A stretch of 64,000 bases of DNA from an uncultured Selenomonadaceae bacterium (GTDB lineage: Bacteria > Bacillota > Negativicutes > Selenomonadales > Selenomonadaceae). This document shows positions 8,254 through 16,694 of this stretch, in pieces. A program made the translations under genes and the position numbers. The stretch lies in assembly GCA_905233135.1 (NCBI GenBank), contig CAJOCQ010000004.1, positions 1 through 64,000 of the forward strand, read 5' to 3'. The notes beneath the pieces are model-generated. The model was not told the origin of the DNA, did not search any database, and saw only the letters and a list, made by a program, of their open reading frames with translations. Every line of letters starts with the position of its first letter. The first letter of the stretch is position 1.

Positions 8254-8713
8254 ACAAGACAAAGAAATTATCAAGGCGTTGCAAGAAGATTTTCCGCTTT
8301 GCGAAGAACCGTACAAAGTTTTGGCGGCACGCGCGGGCGTAACTGAAGAAGAATTTTTACAGCGCGTACAGGATTTTGTTCAAGAAAAAAAAATCCGCAA
8401 AATGGGCGCGGTATTGCGTCATAGGGAAGTCGGATTTAAATTTAATGCTCTTTGTGCGTGGGAAGTGCCGAAGGAAAAGCTTGACGAAGTTGCAAAAATT
8501 ATGTCAAATCATCCTGCCGTTTCGCACTGCTACGACAGAAACACCGCGCCGAATTGGAATTATAATTTGTATACAATGATTCACGCAAAAACGCGCGAGG
8601 AATGCGATTCAATTATTTTGGAACTTTCAAGGCTTACGGGCGTTGAAAATTATCAAGTGCTTTATTCAAAAAAAGAATGGAAGAAAACTTCAATGAAATA
8701 TTTCAAGGATTAG
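8231..8713 (+). CDS. ahbB: siroheme decarboxylase beta subunit (AhbB)
   Basis: The partner of AhbA: 160 residues with the same two-part layout. An N-terminal helix-turn-helix-like region (TEQDKEIIKALQEDFPLCEEPY) is followed by a C-terminal domain with SHCYDRNTAPNWNYNLYTMIH near residues 97-117. The overlap with ahbA and the matching layout make the heteromeric enzyme assignment firm. The product feeds heme (or heme d1-like) synthesis in anaerobes. An MFS carrier follows after 12 bases in the same direction. Confidence 0.87.
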   Translation: MCNSNLTEQDKEIIKALQEDFPLCEEPYKVLAARAGVTEEEFLQRVQDFVQEKKIRKMGAVLRHREVGFKFNALCAWEVPKEKLDEVAKIMSNHPAVSHCYDRNTAPNWNYNLYTMIHAKTREECDSIILELSRLTGVENYQVLYSKKEWKKTSMKYFKD

Positions 8714-8725
8714 GAGAAAAAATTA

Positions 8726-9937
8726 ATGACGAAAAAATTTCCTTTTCATTACGGATTTATAGTAGCGGCGTGTTGTACGCTCGTTACAATGTTTAATATC
8801 GGCTTGGTTTTAAGCTGCGCCGGTATTTTTTTTGTGCCAATCAGCGAAGAATTGGGCGAACCTGTCGGAAAAGTTGCAATGTATTTATCGTTTAATTTGT
8901 TGGCGTCATCGATAATGCTTTCATTTTCGGGAAAACTTATGGAAAAATTCGGTGCGCGGCGAATGATGACGCTTTCTTCAATCGTAATGGGCGCAACTTT
9001 AATTTGTATGTCAAAATTTTCTGCGCTATGGCAATTCTACGCGGCGGGCGCAGTTTTGGGCGTAACTTTTACGTTTTTAATGTATTTGAGTTTTCCGACA
9101 ATAATACCGCGTTGGTTCAATAAAAAAGTTGGCTTAATGATAGGAATTGCGGCGGCGGGCTCTTCGATTGGCGGTGCGCTTTTCAATCCGATTTGCGGAA
9201 TGTTGATAAATAATTACGGGTGGCGAACGACTTATATAATTTTGGGCGCGGTAATTTTGCTGATAATTTCGCCGCTGATTGGAATTTTTTTGAGAAATAA
9301 ACCTGCGGACGTAGGTTTGAAACCTTACGGCGAATCAAATATTTCTGCGCGTCAAAATAAAAATGACGGCTACGAATACCGCGCCGTTTTGAAAATGCCG
9401 CTGTTTTACGGACTTTTTATGTTCGGCTTTTTAATGAGTACGGTTGCAAGCGTGTTTCACTTTGTGCCGAAGTATGCGGCAACTTTAAATTTTTCGCTGG
9501 AAGAGGCGGCAATGGTTGCAAGCGCGGCAATGATTGGTTCAACGATTGGCAAAGTCGGGCTCGGCTGGATTAATGACAAAAGTTTAACAGCAGGCGTTTT
9601 TGCAACTTTGGGCTTGGGAATTTTCGGGCTTGCGTTAATGTTTAGCGGTACGGGCTTAAATATTTTGACAGGCGGCGGCTTTTTATTCGGTTGGGCGTAC
9701 GCGGGAGTTTTTGTGCAGACGCCGCTTTTGGTTCGTGCAGTTTTCGGCAACAAAAGTTATTCGCAAATTTATTCAAATATTTCAATAGGGCTGACAATTT
9801 CGGCGGCAATAGCAATGGCAATGTGGGGAAATTTGGCTGAAATTGGCGGCTACGAGGCAGTATTTATTTTTGCGATAGTTTTATTGGGAATTTGTGCGGC
9901 GATAGGTTTACGGGCTTTACAGGCGGCCAGATTTTGA
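8726..9937 (+). CDS. MFS transporter, oxalate/formate antiporter-like
   Basis: A 403-residue, 12-helix major facilitator. The N-terminal helix starts FHYGFIVAACCTLVTMF. The loop 2-3 signature region is GKLMEKFGARRMM, a central loop of about 30 residues follows residue 185, and the second bundle starts near residue 220. Overall it resembles the OFA/monocarboxylate group (exporters of small organic acids). It is co-directional with and close to ahbAB and could carry a metabolite related to that pathway, but substrate assignment is inference. A TTAGGAGAAAAA ribosome site precedes the ATG. Confidence 0.85.
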   Translation: MTKKFPFHYGFIVAACCTLVTMFNIGLVLSCAGIFFVPISEELGEPVGKVAMYLSFNLLASSIMLSFSGKLMEKFGARRMMTLSSIVMGATLICMSKFSALWQFYAAGAVLGVTFTFLMYLSFPTIIPRWFNKKVGLMIGIAAAGSSIGGALFNPICGMLINNYGWRTTYIILGAVILLIISPLIGIFLRNKPADVGLKPYGESNISARQNKNDGYEYRAVLKMPLFYGLFMFGFLMSTVASVFHFVPKYAATLNFSLEEAAMVASAAMIGSTIGKVGLGWINDKSLTAGVFATLGLGIFGLALMFSGTGLNILTGGGFLFGWAYAGVFVQTPLLVRAVFGNKSYSQIYSNISIGLTISAAIAMAMWGNLAEIGGYEAVFIFAIVLLGICAAIGLRALQAARF

Positions 9938-9962
9938 TTTTAAAACAGTTCCAACTAAAAAA

Positions 9963-9997
9963 GGCGGCAAGCAAAATGCAAGCCGCTTTTTTTATGC
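9963..9997 (+). terminator. intrinsic terminator after the MFS gene
   Basis: GCGGC pairs with GCCGC, with inner AGC/GCA pairing, followed by seven T. Confidence 0.75.
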
Positions 9998-10027
9998 AGA
10001 TTTATAAAAAAATTTTCTATTGCAAAA

Positions 10028-11638
10028 TTAATTTTTGCCCAAGTCAAAATTAACTTCGGCTTCAAAAGTTCTGCTCCACGGGAAATTGACTTGAATATTT
10101 TTCAAAGAATAACCGCGCGGCAAGCGAATATTTTTTTTGGCGAAATCAGCCGCCAAATCGCTTGCAAGTTTTTCAAGCCCTTCTTGGCGCGTACCGAGCC
10201 CCCAAGCGTGACCGTCGCCGGGAATTGTCCAAATTAAGCCGTCGTTAATCTGCGTGCGAATGTTCGCCTGGTACGCCCAATCGTCAAGATAGCGCGTCAT
10301 AAGCAGCGAATAAATATCCGTGTCATTCATATAATTTGTTAAAACGCCCGCGCCAATCAAAAAGCCCGCGCTGTTCGTTGCAGTATTCCAGCCGCTGTAC
10401 GAGCGAATTTTAAATTGCAGATTTTCATTTTTTAGGCGTTTCATTAAAGCGTTATCGGAGCCGTTGGAAGTTGCAATATCGACAACGCCGACGGGATAAT
10501 TATTTTTCAAATAGCCCTCCAACATTTTCATATAAGGACCAATTCCGCTATGCGGCTTAGATTTATTTTTTTTATTGTCGGCGGACTTAGTTTTGCCGTT
10601 TGGAAAAGTATTAACCGCCAAAACTAAATCGGCGTTCGCGGGATTTCTTACGGGGATACCGCCTATTGAAAAAATTGCGCCTTCGAGTGATTCGCTGATT
10701 TTTTCGTTGCTGAAAGTTGGAAAAGTTTCGCCGCCTTTGCCGGCGTTGTAACCAATGGCAATGAAAGGCACGTGGTGTAAATCGTTGTTAATTGCGCGGG
10801 AAATCATTAACATACCGAGTTCATCCGCGCCCGACATAACCTGCAATTTTTCTTTGCCGAGCGGCTTGCCGTATTCAGCCAAATGGCGGCTTTCAAGGTG
10901 CGTTTGAGAATAACGCGCGCCGTCATCCCCGCCCGCCAAAAAATATTGGAAAGTGTCAGCCTTTGTTAAATCGACAAAATATTTATTGGCGTCATAATTT
11001 TTGGCGCGGCGTCCGAACCAATCTTCGAGCGCGTACGCGGGAATTTCTTTTTTAAGTTGCTCAAATTCTTTTTGTTCGGCGTTGGTAAGTTTATCTGTTT
11101 CGTCTTTATCGGTAAGCACGGTATACCTGAAAATTTGTTTATAGTAATATGTGTAACTTTTAGCGTCAGTATTTGAAACCATTCCTACGCTTGGCGTGCG
11201 CATAATCGTTGCAAAGACGTAAAGCGGCAAATTGGGGTTTTCTTCGTGAAGTTTTTCAAAATTTTTGGCGCGGTTTAAAATTTCTTCGGGCGTCAAATTA
11301 TGTTGACGAGAGGCAACCAAACTGCCGTATAACATAGCGTCAGTTGAAATAACGGCGGCGTCAGCTTGCGGCGCGTTTTCGTAAAGCCAATTCCAAAGTT
11401 CTTCGGGGTTGCCGAATTGTTCAGGCTTGGGACCTGTTCCCAAAAAAATTTCGGGCGGCACCAAAACTTCATAGCCGAGCCTTTCTGCAACGTCGATTGT
11501 TTGCACAAGATTTACGGGGCGGTTGTCAATCGGAATGTAAATAATTTTTTTCCCATTGCCGACATTTTTGGCGAAAGTTACAGCAGTTGAAAAAATCAAC
11601 ACGCTAACCAGCGTCAATAAAAAAAATAGTCTTTTCAA
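10028..11638 (-). CDS. exported DUF4127-family protein
   Basis: A 536-residue protein with a clear signal peptide (KRLF then a hydrophobic core to about residue 23, likely cleaved after TFA). The start of the mature protein, KKIIYIPIDNRPVNL, and the later DAAVISTDAMLYGSLVASR, GGDDGA and DELG segments are the hallmark of DUF4127. The family has an alkaline-phosphatase-like look and unknown function. The conserved Asp/His/Asn residues suggest a hydrolase, but that is inference. It begins 3 bases after the tatD stop, so the two form an operon. Confidence 0.85.
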   Translation of the reverse strand: MKRLFFLLTLVSVLIFSTAVTFAKNVGNGKKIIYIPIDNRPVNLVQTIDVAERLGYEVLVPPEIFLGTGPKPEQFGNPEELWNWLYENAPQADAAVISTDAMLYGSLVASRQHNLTPEEILNRAKNFEKLHEENPNLPLYVFATIMRTPSVGMVSNTDAKSYTYYYKQIFRYTVLTDKDETDKLTNAEQKEFEQLKKEIPAYALEDWFGRRAKNYDANKYFVDLTKADTFQYFLAGGDDGARYSQTHLESRHLAEYGKPLGKEKLQVMSGADELGMLMISRAINNDLHHVPFIAIGYNAGKGGETFPTFSNEKISESLEGAIFSIGGIPVRNPANADLVLAVNTFPNGKTKSADNKKNKSKPHSGIGPYMKMLEGYLKNNYPVGVVDIATSNGSDNALMKRLKNENLQFKIRSYSGWNTATNSAGFLIGAGVLTNYMNDTDIYSLLMTRYLDDWAYQANIRTQINDGLIWTIPGDGHAWGLGTRQEGLEKLASDLAADFAKKNIRLPRGYSLKNIQVNFPWSRTFEAEVNFDLGKN

Positions 11639-11641
11639 AAT

Positions 11642-12421
11642 TTATTCCACCTTAATATTATAAAGATTTTCGGCATTTTTAGTCGTGTACTGCGCGACGT
11701 TTTCTAAAGTTTCATTGCGAATTTCAGCAATTTTTTTAGCAACGTCAACAACAAATGCAGGCTCATTGCGCTTGCCGCGATTAGGTACGGGCGCAAGGTA
11801 CGGCGAATCAGTTTCAATCAAAATCATATCCTGCGGCGCGGCTTTAACAATTTCGGGAAGTTTAGCAGAATTTTTGAAAGTCAAAGGACCGTCAACGCCG
11901 ATAAGCCAGCCCATTTTCCAAAGTTCTTTCGCCATTTCCAAACTGCCCGAATAACAATGCATAACGCCGCGCAAATTTTTAGCTTCAGCCTTTAAAATTT
12001 TAAGCGCGTCGCCGTGCGCCTCGCGTTCGTGTATACATACGGGTAAATTTACCGTCCGCGCAATTTCCAACTGTTCAATAAAAATTTTTTGTTGCTGAAG
12101 GCGTTTTTCAGAATCTTTTTCCCAATAATAATCCAATCCGATTTCGCCGATAGCAACAACTTTTTTGTTTTTGGCAAGTGCAATAATTTTTTCTGCGGAA
12201 TTTTTATCGAAGTCGGAAATTTCTTCAGGATGAATCCCGACGCCCGCAAACATTCCCGAAAATTTTTCTGCAAGTTCAACAACAGCGGCGGAGCTTTTCA
12301 AAGTGTCACCGAAATTTATAATTCGATTGACGCCCGCACTTTTGGCGCGTTCAAAAGTCTCAATCAAATCCGCCGAAAATTTTTCGTCGTTCAAATGGCA
12401 ATGTGTATCTACAAAATCCAA
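11642..12421 (-). CDS. tatD: TatD-family metal-dependent deoxyribonuclease
   Basis: A TIM-barrel hydrolase of 259 residues. The metal ligands are visible in order: VDTHCHLND (residues 4-11), GEIGLDYYW (near 93-101), VCIHERE (near 129), MHCYSG (near 154) and ETDSPYLAP (near 204-212). TatD enzymes are 3'-5' exonucleases on DNA/RNA in the cytoplasm. The start is TTG with GGAGG eleven bases upstream. It sits just upstream of the DUF4127 gene. Confidence 0.93.
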   Translation of the reverse strand: MDFVDTHCHLNDEKFSADLIETFERAKSAGVNRIINFGDTLKSSAAVVELAEKFSGMFAGVGIHPEEISDFDKNSAEKIIALAKNKKVVAIGEIGLDYYWEKDSEKRLQQQKIFIEQLEIARTVNLPVCIHEREAHGDALKILKAEAKNLRGVMHCYSGSLEMAKELWKMGWLIGVDGPLTFKNSAKLPEIVKAAPQDMILIETDSPYLAPVPNRGKRNEPAFVVDVAKKIAEIRNETLENVAQYTTKNAENLYNIKVE

Positions 12422-12538
12422 ATTTGCGAAACCTCCAATAATTTTTTTATATTATAAATAGCGCGGGGAATTTTGGCAACGCAAAAAATTTCTTGACGCT
12501 TTATAGAATCTGTGCTAATATTTTTGACATTGAAATAT

Positions 12539-12613
12539 GGCGCCTTCGTCAAGTGGTTAAGACACCGCCCTCTCACGGCGGGTTCATGGGTTCGAATCCC
12601 ATAGGCGTCACCA
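12539..12613 (+). tRNA. tRNA-Glu (anticodon CTC)
   Basis: A full cloverleaf. The 7-bp acceptor stem is GGCGCCT/AGGCGTC with one G-T pair. The D arm has the stem GTC/GAC, the anticodon stem is CCGCC/GGCGG with loop CTCTCAC (anticodon CTC), and the T arm is ATGGG-TTCGAAT-CCCAT. Discriminator A and an encoded CCA end the gene at 12613. Confidence 0.96.
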
Positions 12614-12633
12614 TTTTTTTGCGCAATTTTTTT

Positions 12634-12730
12634 TTGCAACTTTCGGCGGGTAGCAATTACTCTTATTCATCGTAATTGCAGGGTTCGAATTTTCAGGCGT
12701 AAATGTCTTGCAACTTTCGGCGTGTAGCAA
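12634..12730. repeat. 23-bp direct repeat pair flanking a partial tRNA 3'-end copy
   Basis: A 23-bp sequence starting TTGCAACTTTCGGCG occurs at 12634-12656 and 12708-12730 with a single difference. Between them, at 12681-12700, GGGTTCGAAT-TTTC-AGGCGT copies the T loop and acceptor 3' side of the tRNA-Glu just upstream. This could be the footprint of an element that used the tRNA 3' end, now lost. The whole 12614-13140 stretch holds no gene. Confidence 0.5.
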
Positions 12731-12801
12731 ATCCGCGTTAAAAATATATTTTAAAAATTTTAAGTTTGTCGAAGGGGGCAAACTTTTTTTAGTTTAAGAA
12801 A

Positions 12802-12826
12802 GAGGTGCGCACGGACGCGCACCTCG
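12802..12826. repeat. GC-rich hairpin in the tRNA-gyrA intergenic region
   Basis: GAGGTGCGC pairs with GCGCACCTC around a short ACGGAC loop. The same kind of purine-GTGCGC hairpin ends the ftsW operon at 36917. There is no clear T run, so the role is uncertain. Confidence 0.45.
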
Positions 12827-12899
12827 TACCCTTGCGCAGGATGCGCGGCACTTGTTATTTGCTGAATTTAAACTGCAACAAAATAACGCAACCGTAATA

Positions 12900-13015
12900 C
12901 GCCCGTCATTAAAGCCGCAGCTTGACCTTTTTTACGAGCGTAGGAAAAATTAGAGGCCCCAAAGGGGGCCGCCAGTTATTAAGAGCGTACAGAAACCGAG
13001 CGGCCCTGACGGGCG
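12900..13015 (-). repeat. 117-bp palindromic element, copy A (reverse orientation)
   Basis: The reverse complement of the element described in the findings. Outer ends are CGCCCGTCA and TGACGGGCG, the inner stem is GGCCCC/GGGGCC (12955-12970), and a TTCTTTTC/GAAAAGAA arm (13039-13072) lies alongside. It stands between tRNA-Glu and gyrA. Confidence 0.8.
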
Positions 13016-13140
13016 AAAAAAAAGCACTTTTCTTTTGGTTCTTTTCTTTTTTGCTTTGGAAAAAGAAAAGAACATTTAAGATAAAAATTTATTAAAAATA
13101 ATTTCAAAAAAATACAAAACTGTTAAACAAAATAGAAAGA

Positions 13141-13169
13141 TAGACTTTTTGGGCGCAGAATGTTATAAT
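13141..13169 (+). promoter_or_regulatory. sigma-A type promoter of gyrA
   Basis: TAGACT (13141-13146), a 17-base spacer and TATAAT (13164-13169) preceded by the extended TG. The gyrA TTG start follows 33 bases later behind GAGGTGAG. Confidence 0.65.
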
Positions 13170-13202
13170 TGCGGCGTTTTTAAAAATAAATGAGGTGAGA
13201 CT

Positions 13203-15674
13203 TTGGAAGACTTTGAATACATGCACGGCAATATAGTGCCGGTAAATCTTGAACACGAAATGAAATATTCATATATCGATTATGCAATGTCGGTAATAGT
13301 TTCGCGCGCCCTGCCTGATGTTAGGGACGGCTTGAAACCTGTACACCGCCGAATTTTGTACGCAATGCAAGAAGCGGGAATGACAAGCAACAAGCCCTAT
13401 AAAAAATCTGCGCGTATCGTCGGCGAAGTTTTGGGTAAATACCACCCGCACGGCGACACTTCGGTTTATGATGCTATTGTTAGAATGGCGCAAAATTTTT
13501 CAATGCGTTATACGCTGGCAGACGGACACGGAAATTTTGGCTCTGTTGACGGCGACCCCGCCGCCGCTATGCGTTATACTGAAGTTCGTATGGCTAAAAT
13601 TTCTGAATTGATGTTGCAGGATATTGACAAAGAAACTGTTGACTTTGTGCCGAATTACGACGAATCTTTGAAAGAGCCCGCAGTTTTGCCTGCGAAATTT
13701 CCCCAACTTTTAGTTAATGGAACTTCGGGAATTGCAGTAGGTATGGCTACAAATATTCCGCCGCACAATCTGCGCGAAGTTATCGACGCAACTTTATTAA
13801 TGATTGACAACCCCGACGCCGAATTTGAAGAATTAATGGCGATTATCAAAGGTCCCGATTTTCCTACCGCCGGTTTAATTATGGGCGAAAACGGAATTTA
13901 CGAAGCCTATACAAGCGGGCGCGGCGCAATCTTAATGCGGGCAAAAACTGAAATTGAAATTCGCCCCAACGGCAAGCCGAGAATTATTGTTACGGAATTG
14001 CCATACCAAGTCAATAAGGCGCGGCTGATTGAAAAAATTGCTGATCTTGTACGCGAAAAAACTATTGAAGGAATTACAGACCTGCGCGACGAATCCGACC
14101 GCGACGGTATGAGAATTGTTATGGATTTACGCCGCGACGTCAATGCACAAGTTGTTTTGAATCTGCTCTTCAAACATACGCAAATGCAAGATACTTTCGG
14201 CGTTATTCTTTTGGCGTTGGTTGACGGCAAGCCGCAAGTTTTGAACCTTAAACAAATTTTAAAATATTATATCAAGCACCAAGAAGAAATTATCACGCGC
14301 CGCACGCGCTACGATTTAAATAAAGCAAAGGCGCGCGCGCACATTCTGGAAGGACTTTCAAAGGCGATTGATAATCTTGACGCAGTTATTTCTACAGTTC
14401 GTCAAAGCCCCAACGTCAACGACGCTAAAACCGATTTAATTAAAAATTTTGAGTTTACCGAAATTCAGGCGCAGGCAATTTTAGATTTGCGCCTCCAAAA
14501 ATTAACGGGACTCGAACGCCAAAAAATTAATAACGAATATCAAGAAATTCTTTTGCAAATTGAAAACCTTACCGAAATTCTCGGCGACGAAAATAAAATT
14601 TTGGATATTATCAAAGCCGAATTAACCGCCGTCAAAGAAAAATTCGGCGACGAACGCCGCACTCAAATTATTTCAAATAAACCTTTAAGCAAATTTACCC
14701 AAGAAGATTTAATCAGCGACGATAATATTGTTGTAACATTGACGCGCGGCGGCTATGTCAAAAGAATCAGCTTGAATACCTACAGAAACCAAAAACGCGG
14801 CGGTGTCGGCGTTTCGGGTATGACTACAAAGGCTGAAGACGTTGTCGAACATATTTTGGTTACAACGAATCACCAGACAATTTTATTTTTCACGAATCGC
14901 GGCAGAGTTTTCCCGCTCAAATCTTACAGCGTTGTTGAGGCAAGCAGAACGGCTAAAGGCGTACACGTCAGCAGCCTTATTCCGCTCGAAGACAACGAAA
15001 GAATTACTGCGCTGATTAAAGTTCGTGACTATGACCCGACGCGCTATCTTTTTATGGCGACAAAAAAAGGCATTGTCAAAAAAACTCAGCTTTCAGAATT
15101 TAATTCAATGACTAAGCGCGGCGTTATTGCTATCAAACTTTCAAGGGACGATGAATTAATTGGCGTCAAATTTACCGAAGGCGAACAAAATATTATTTTG
15201 GGAACAGTGCAGGGCAAGGCCATTATTTTTCCTGAAGAAGAAGTACGCGCAATGTCCAGAAATACTCACGGCGTTATCGGTATCAGATTGAGAAAAGGCG
15301 ATTACGTCGTTGGAATGGATAAAATAAAAAAAGATGAAGAGAGTACCGTTTTAACGGTTAGCGAAAACGGCTTCGGCAAGCGCACCATTACTGAAGAATA
15401 TCGTATTCAAAGTCGCGGCGGTCAAGGCGTTATCAATATTAAAGTTACTGAAAAAATCGGGCGCGTTGTCGGTATAAAAGTTGTTAAGCCCGACCAAGAA
15501 ATTTTGCTGATTACAAACGAAGGCATTGTAATTCGCACTGACGTTTCAGATATTTCTGTTGTCGGCAGAAATGCGCAGGGCGTTATTCTTATGAAAACCA
15601 AAGACAATGATAAAGTTGCTTCCTTCGCAACTGTAACTTTGAAGCCTGAAGAACTTATTACAGAACAAAACTAA
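13203..15674 (+). CDS. gyrA: DNA gyrase subunit A
   Basis: The breakage-reunion subunit of DNA gyrase, 823 residues (normal length). The catalytic Tyr lies in [10 protein letters not shown] near residue 122. The quinolone region reads [19 protein letters not shown]: the position equal to E. coli Ser83 is Thr, and Asp87 is kept. The C-terminal beta-pinwheel carries a GyrA-box-like motif (NQKRGGVG, near residue 535), which separates it from ParC. The start is TTG behind GAGGTGAG. gyrB is not adjacent. The gene is convergent with the response-regulator gene. Confidence 0.96.
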   Translation: MEDFEYMHGNIVPVNLEHEMKYSYIDYAMSVIVSRALPDVRDGLKPVHRRILYAMQEAGMTSNKPYKKSARIVGEVLGKYHPHGDTSVYDAIVRMAQNFSMRYTLADGHGNFGSVDGDPAAAMRYTEVRMAKISELMLQDIDKETVDFVPNYDESLKEPAVLPAKFPQLLVNGTSGIAVGMATNIPPHNLREVIDATLLMIDNPDAEFEELMAIIKGPDFPTAGLIMGENGIYEAYTSGRGAILMRAKTEIEIRPNGKPRIIVTELPYQVNKARLIEKIADLVREKTIEGITDLRDESDRDGMRIVMDLRRDVNAQVVLNLLFKHTQMQDTFGVILLALVDGKPQVLNLKQILKYYIKHQEEIITRRTRYDLNKAKARAHILEGLSKAIDNLDAVISTVRQSPNVNDAKTDLIKNFEFTEIQAQAILDLRLQKLTGLERQKINNEYQEILLQIENLTEILGDENKILDIIKAELTAVKEKFGDERRTQIISNKPLSKFTQEDLISDDNIVVTLTRGGYVKRISLNTYRNQKRGGVGVSGMTTKAEDVVEHILVTTNHQTILFFTNRGRVFPLKSYSVVEASRTAKGVHVSSLIPLEDNERITALIKVRDYDPTRYLFMATKKGIVKKTQLSEFNSMTKRGVIAIKLSRDDELIGVKFTEGEQNIILGTVQGKAIIFPEEEVRAMSRNTHGVIGIRLRKGDYVVGMDKIKKDEESTVLTVSENGFGKRTITEEYRIQSRGGQGVINIKVTEKIGRVVGIKVVKPDQEILLITNEGIVIRTDVSDISVVGRNAQGVILMKTKDNDKVASFATVTLKPEELITEQN

Positions 15675-15699
15675 AAAAAGGCTGCATTGCTGCAACCTT
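15673..15699 (-). terminator. terminator of the response-regulator transcript
   Basis: Read on the minus strand: AAGG(T)TGCA pairs with TGCA(G)CCTT around a short loop, then seven T (plus-strand A run at 15673-15679). It overlaps the gyrA stop codon region and may also weaken gyrA read-through. Confidence 0.7.
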
Positions 15700-15703
15700 A
15701 AAA

Positions 15704-16378
15704 TTAATCATCCAAAACTGCATATTCGATTGAAGGGCGTCCGCCGGTAAAATAATTTATTCGGCTGACGGCTTTTTTTTGTTCAATCAGATAATTCATA
15801 TAGCGGCGAATCGTCATTTTAGAAAAATTGGTTTCTTCGGAAATTTTTTCGCTGGTCAAAAATTGCCCGTGATTTTTTTCGGAAAACATACACGCCAAAA
15901 TTTTATCCAGCGTTTGTTGTTGAAGTCCCTTTCGCAAAACGCCGTAACAATCCGCCGAAGGATCCAACATTTTGTCAATATCTTCTTGCGTGTAAGTGCC
16001 CTTGAGTTGCAGTGAACGCCGCAATAAAAATTTTTGCACGGCGTCACGAAAACGGCTGTAAGTGAACGGCTTTATTAAATAATCTACAATCCCCAAATGT
16101 AAAGCTTCGTCAATGTGCTCGGCGTCATTTGCCGCAGAAATAATTATTGCGTCAGTTTTATTGCCGCGCAGCCGCAATTCCTTCAAAAGTTCCAGCCCCG
16201 TATAGCCCGCCATATAAATATCCAATAAAATTAAATCTGTTTGATTTTTTGACAGGAAGTCCAACGCCTCCCGCCCGTTGTAAAATGTTGCAACTATGTT
16301 TAATTCAGGCGTCTTTAGTGCAAATTCGCGGTTTATTGCGGCAACCATTAAATCGTCTTCAACTATTACAAGCTTCAA
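15704..16378 (-). CDS. response regulator, CitB/DcuR/MalR type
   Basis: A receiver domain (residues about 2-120) carries the phospho-acceptor Asp53 in LILLDIY, acidic EDD near 7-9 and the Lys in YLIKPF near 104. It is followed by a linker and a C-terminal helix-turn-helix (SEKISEETNFSKMTIRRYMNYL, about 173-194). This is the layout of regulators of C4-dicarboxylate and citrate use. The start is TTG at 16378, 8 bases after AGGAGG; a longer in-frame reading upstream would run through a hairpin and is rejected. The kinase gene lies upstream on the same strand, separated by element copy B. Confidence 0.85.
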   Translation of the reverse strand: MKLVIVEDDLMVAAINREFALKTPELNIVATFYNGREALDFLSKNQTDLILLDIYMAGYTGLELLKELRLRGNKTDAIIISAANDAEHIDEALHLGIVDYLIKPFTYSRFRDAVQKFLLRRSLQLKGTYTQEDIDKMLDPSADCYGVLRKGLQQQTLDKILACMFSEKNHGQFLTSEKISEETNFSKMTIRRYMNYLIEQKKAVSRINYFTGGRPSIEYAVLDD

Positions 16379-16437
16379 GGTTGCTACCTCCTTTCGTTTT
16401 TTTTTAGCAAATAATTTAAGTTTTTTATTATTAAATG

Positions 16438-16473
16438 TACTTTCTTTTTTTCCGAAGCAAAAAAAAGAAAGTA
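16438..16473. repeat. AT-rich hairpin arm beside element copy B
   Basis: GTACTTTCTTTTTTT pairs with AAAAAAAGAAAGTAC around a short loop. The same arm precedes copy C (20438-20471). The rest of 16379-16694 is element copy B (16495-16612) and short AT-rich spacers, with no gene. Confidence 0.7.
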
Positions 16474-16494
16474 CCAAAGAAAAAAGTGCTTTTA

Positions 16495-16612
16495 CCGCCC
16501 GTCAGGGCCGCTCGGTTTAAATACGCTCTTGGTAACTGGTGGCCCCCTTTGGGGCCTCAACTTTTTTCGACGCGCCAAGATTACCGCAAGCTGCGGCTTT
16601 AGTGACGGGCGG
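16495..16612 (+). repeat. 117-bp palindromic element, copy B
   Basis: Starts CCGCCCGTCA and ends TGACGGGCGG, with the GGCCCC/GGGGCC stem in the middle. It lies between the hybrid kinase gene and the response-regulator gene, on the strand opposite to them, so it is within or between their transcripts. Confidence 0.85.
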
Positions 16613-16694
16613 ATTACCGGCATTAACGAGTTGCATTTTTCAGGTTAGGAAATAGAAATAGCCGCGCGTCCTGCGCGAAGATTTTTTTCAAAAA

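Noticed and set aside
12409-12675. Small open frames across tRNA-Glu on both strands
   Set aside because: They run straight through the tRNA and have no ribosome site or protein-like composition.
12900-13015. Simple rho-independent terminator for the palindromic elements
   Set aside because: They are too long and multi-stemmed, occur in both orientations relative to genes, and true terminators with T runs are present separately beside several copies.
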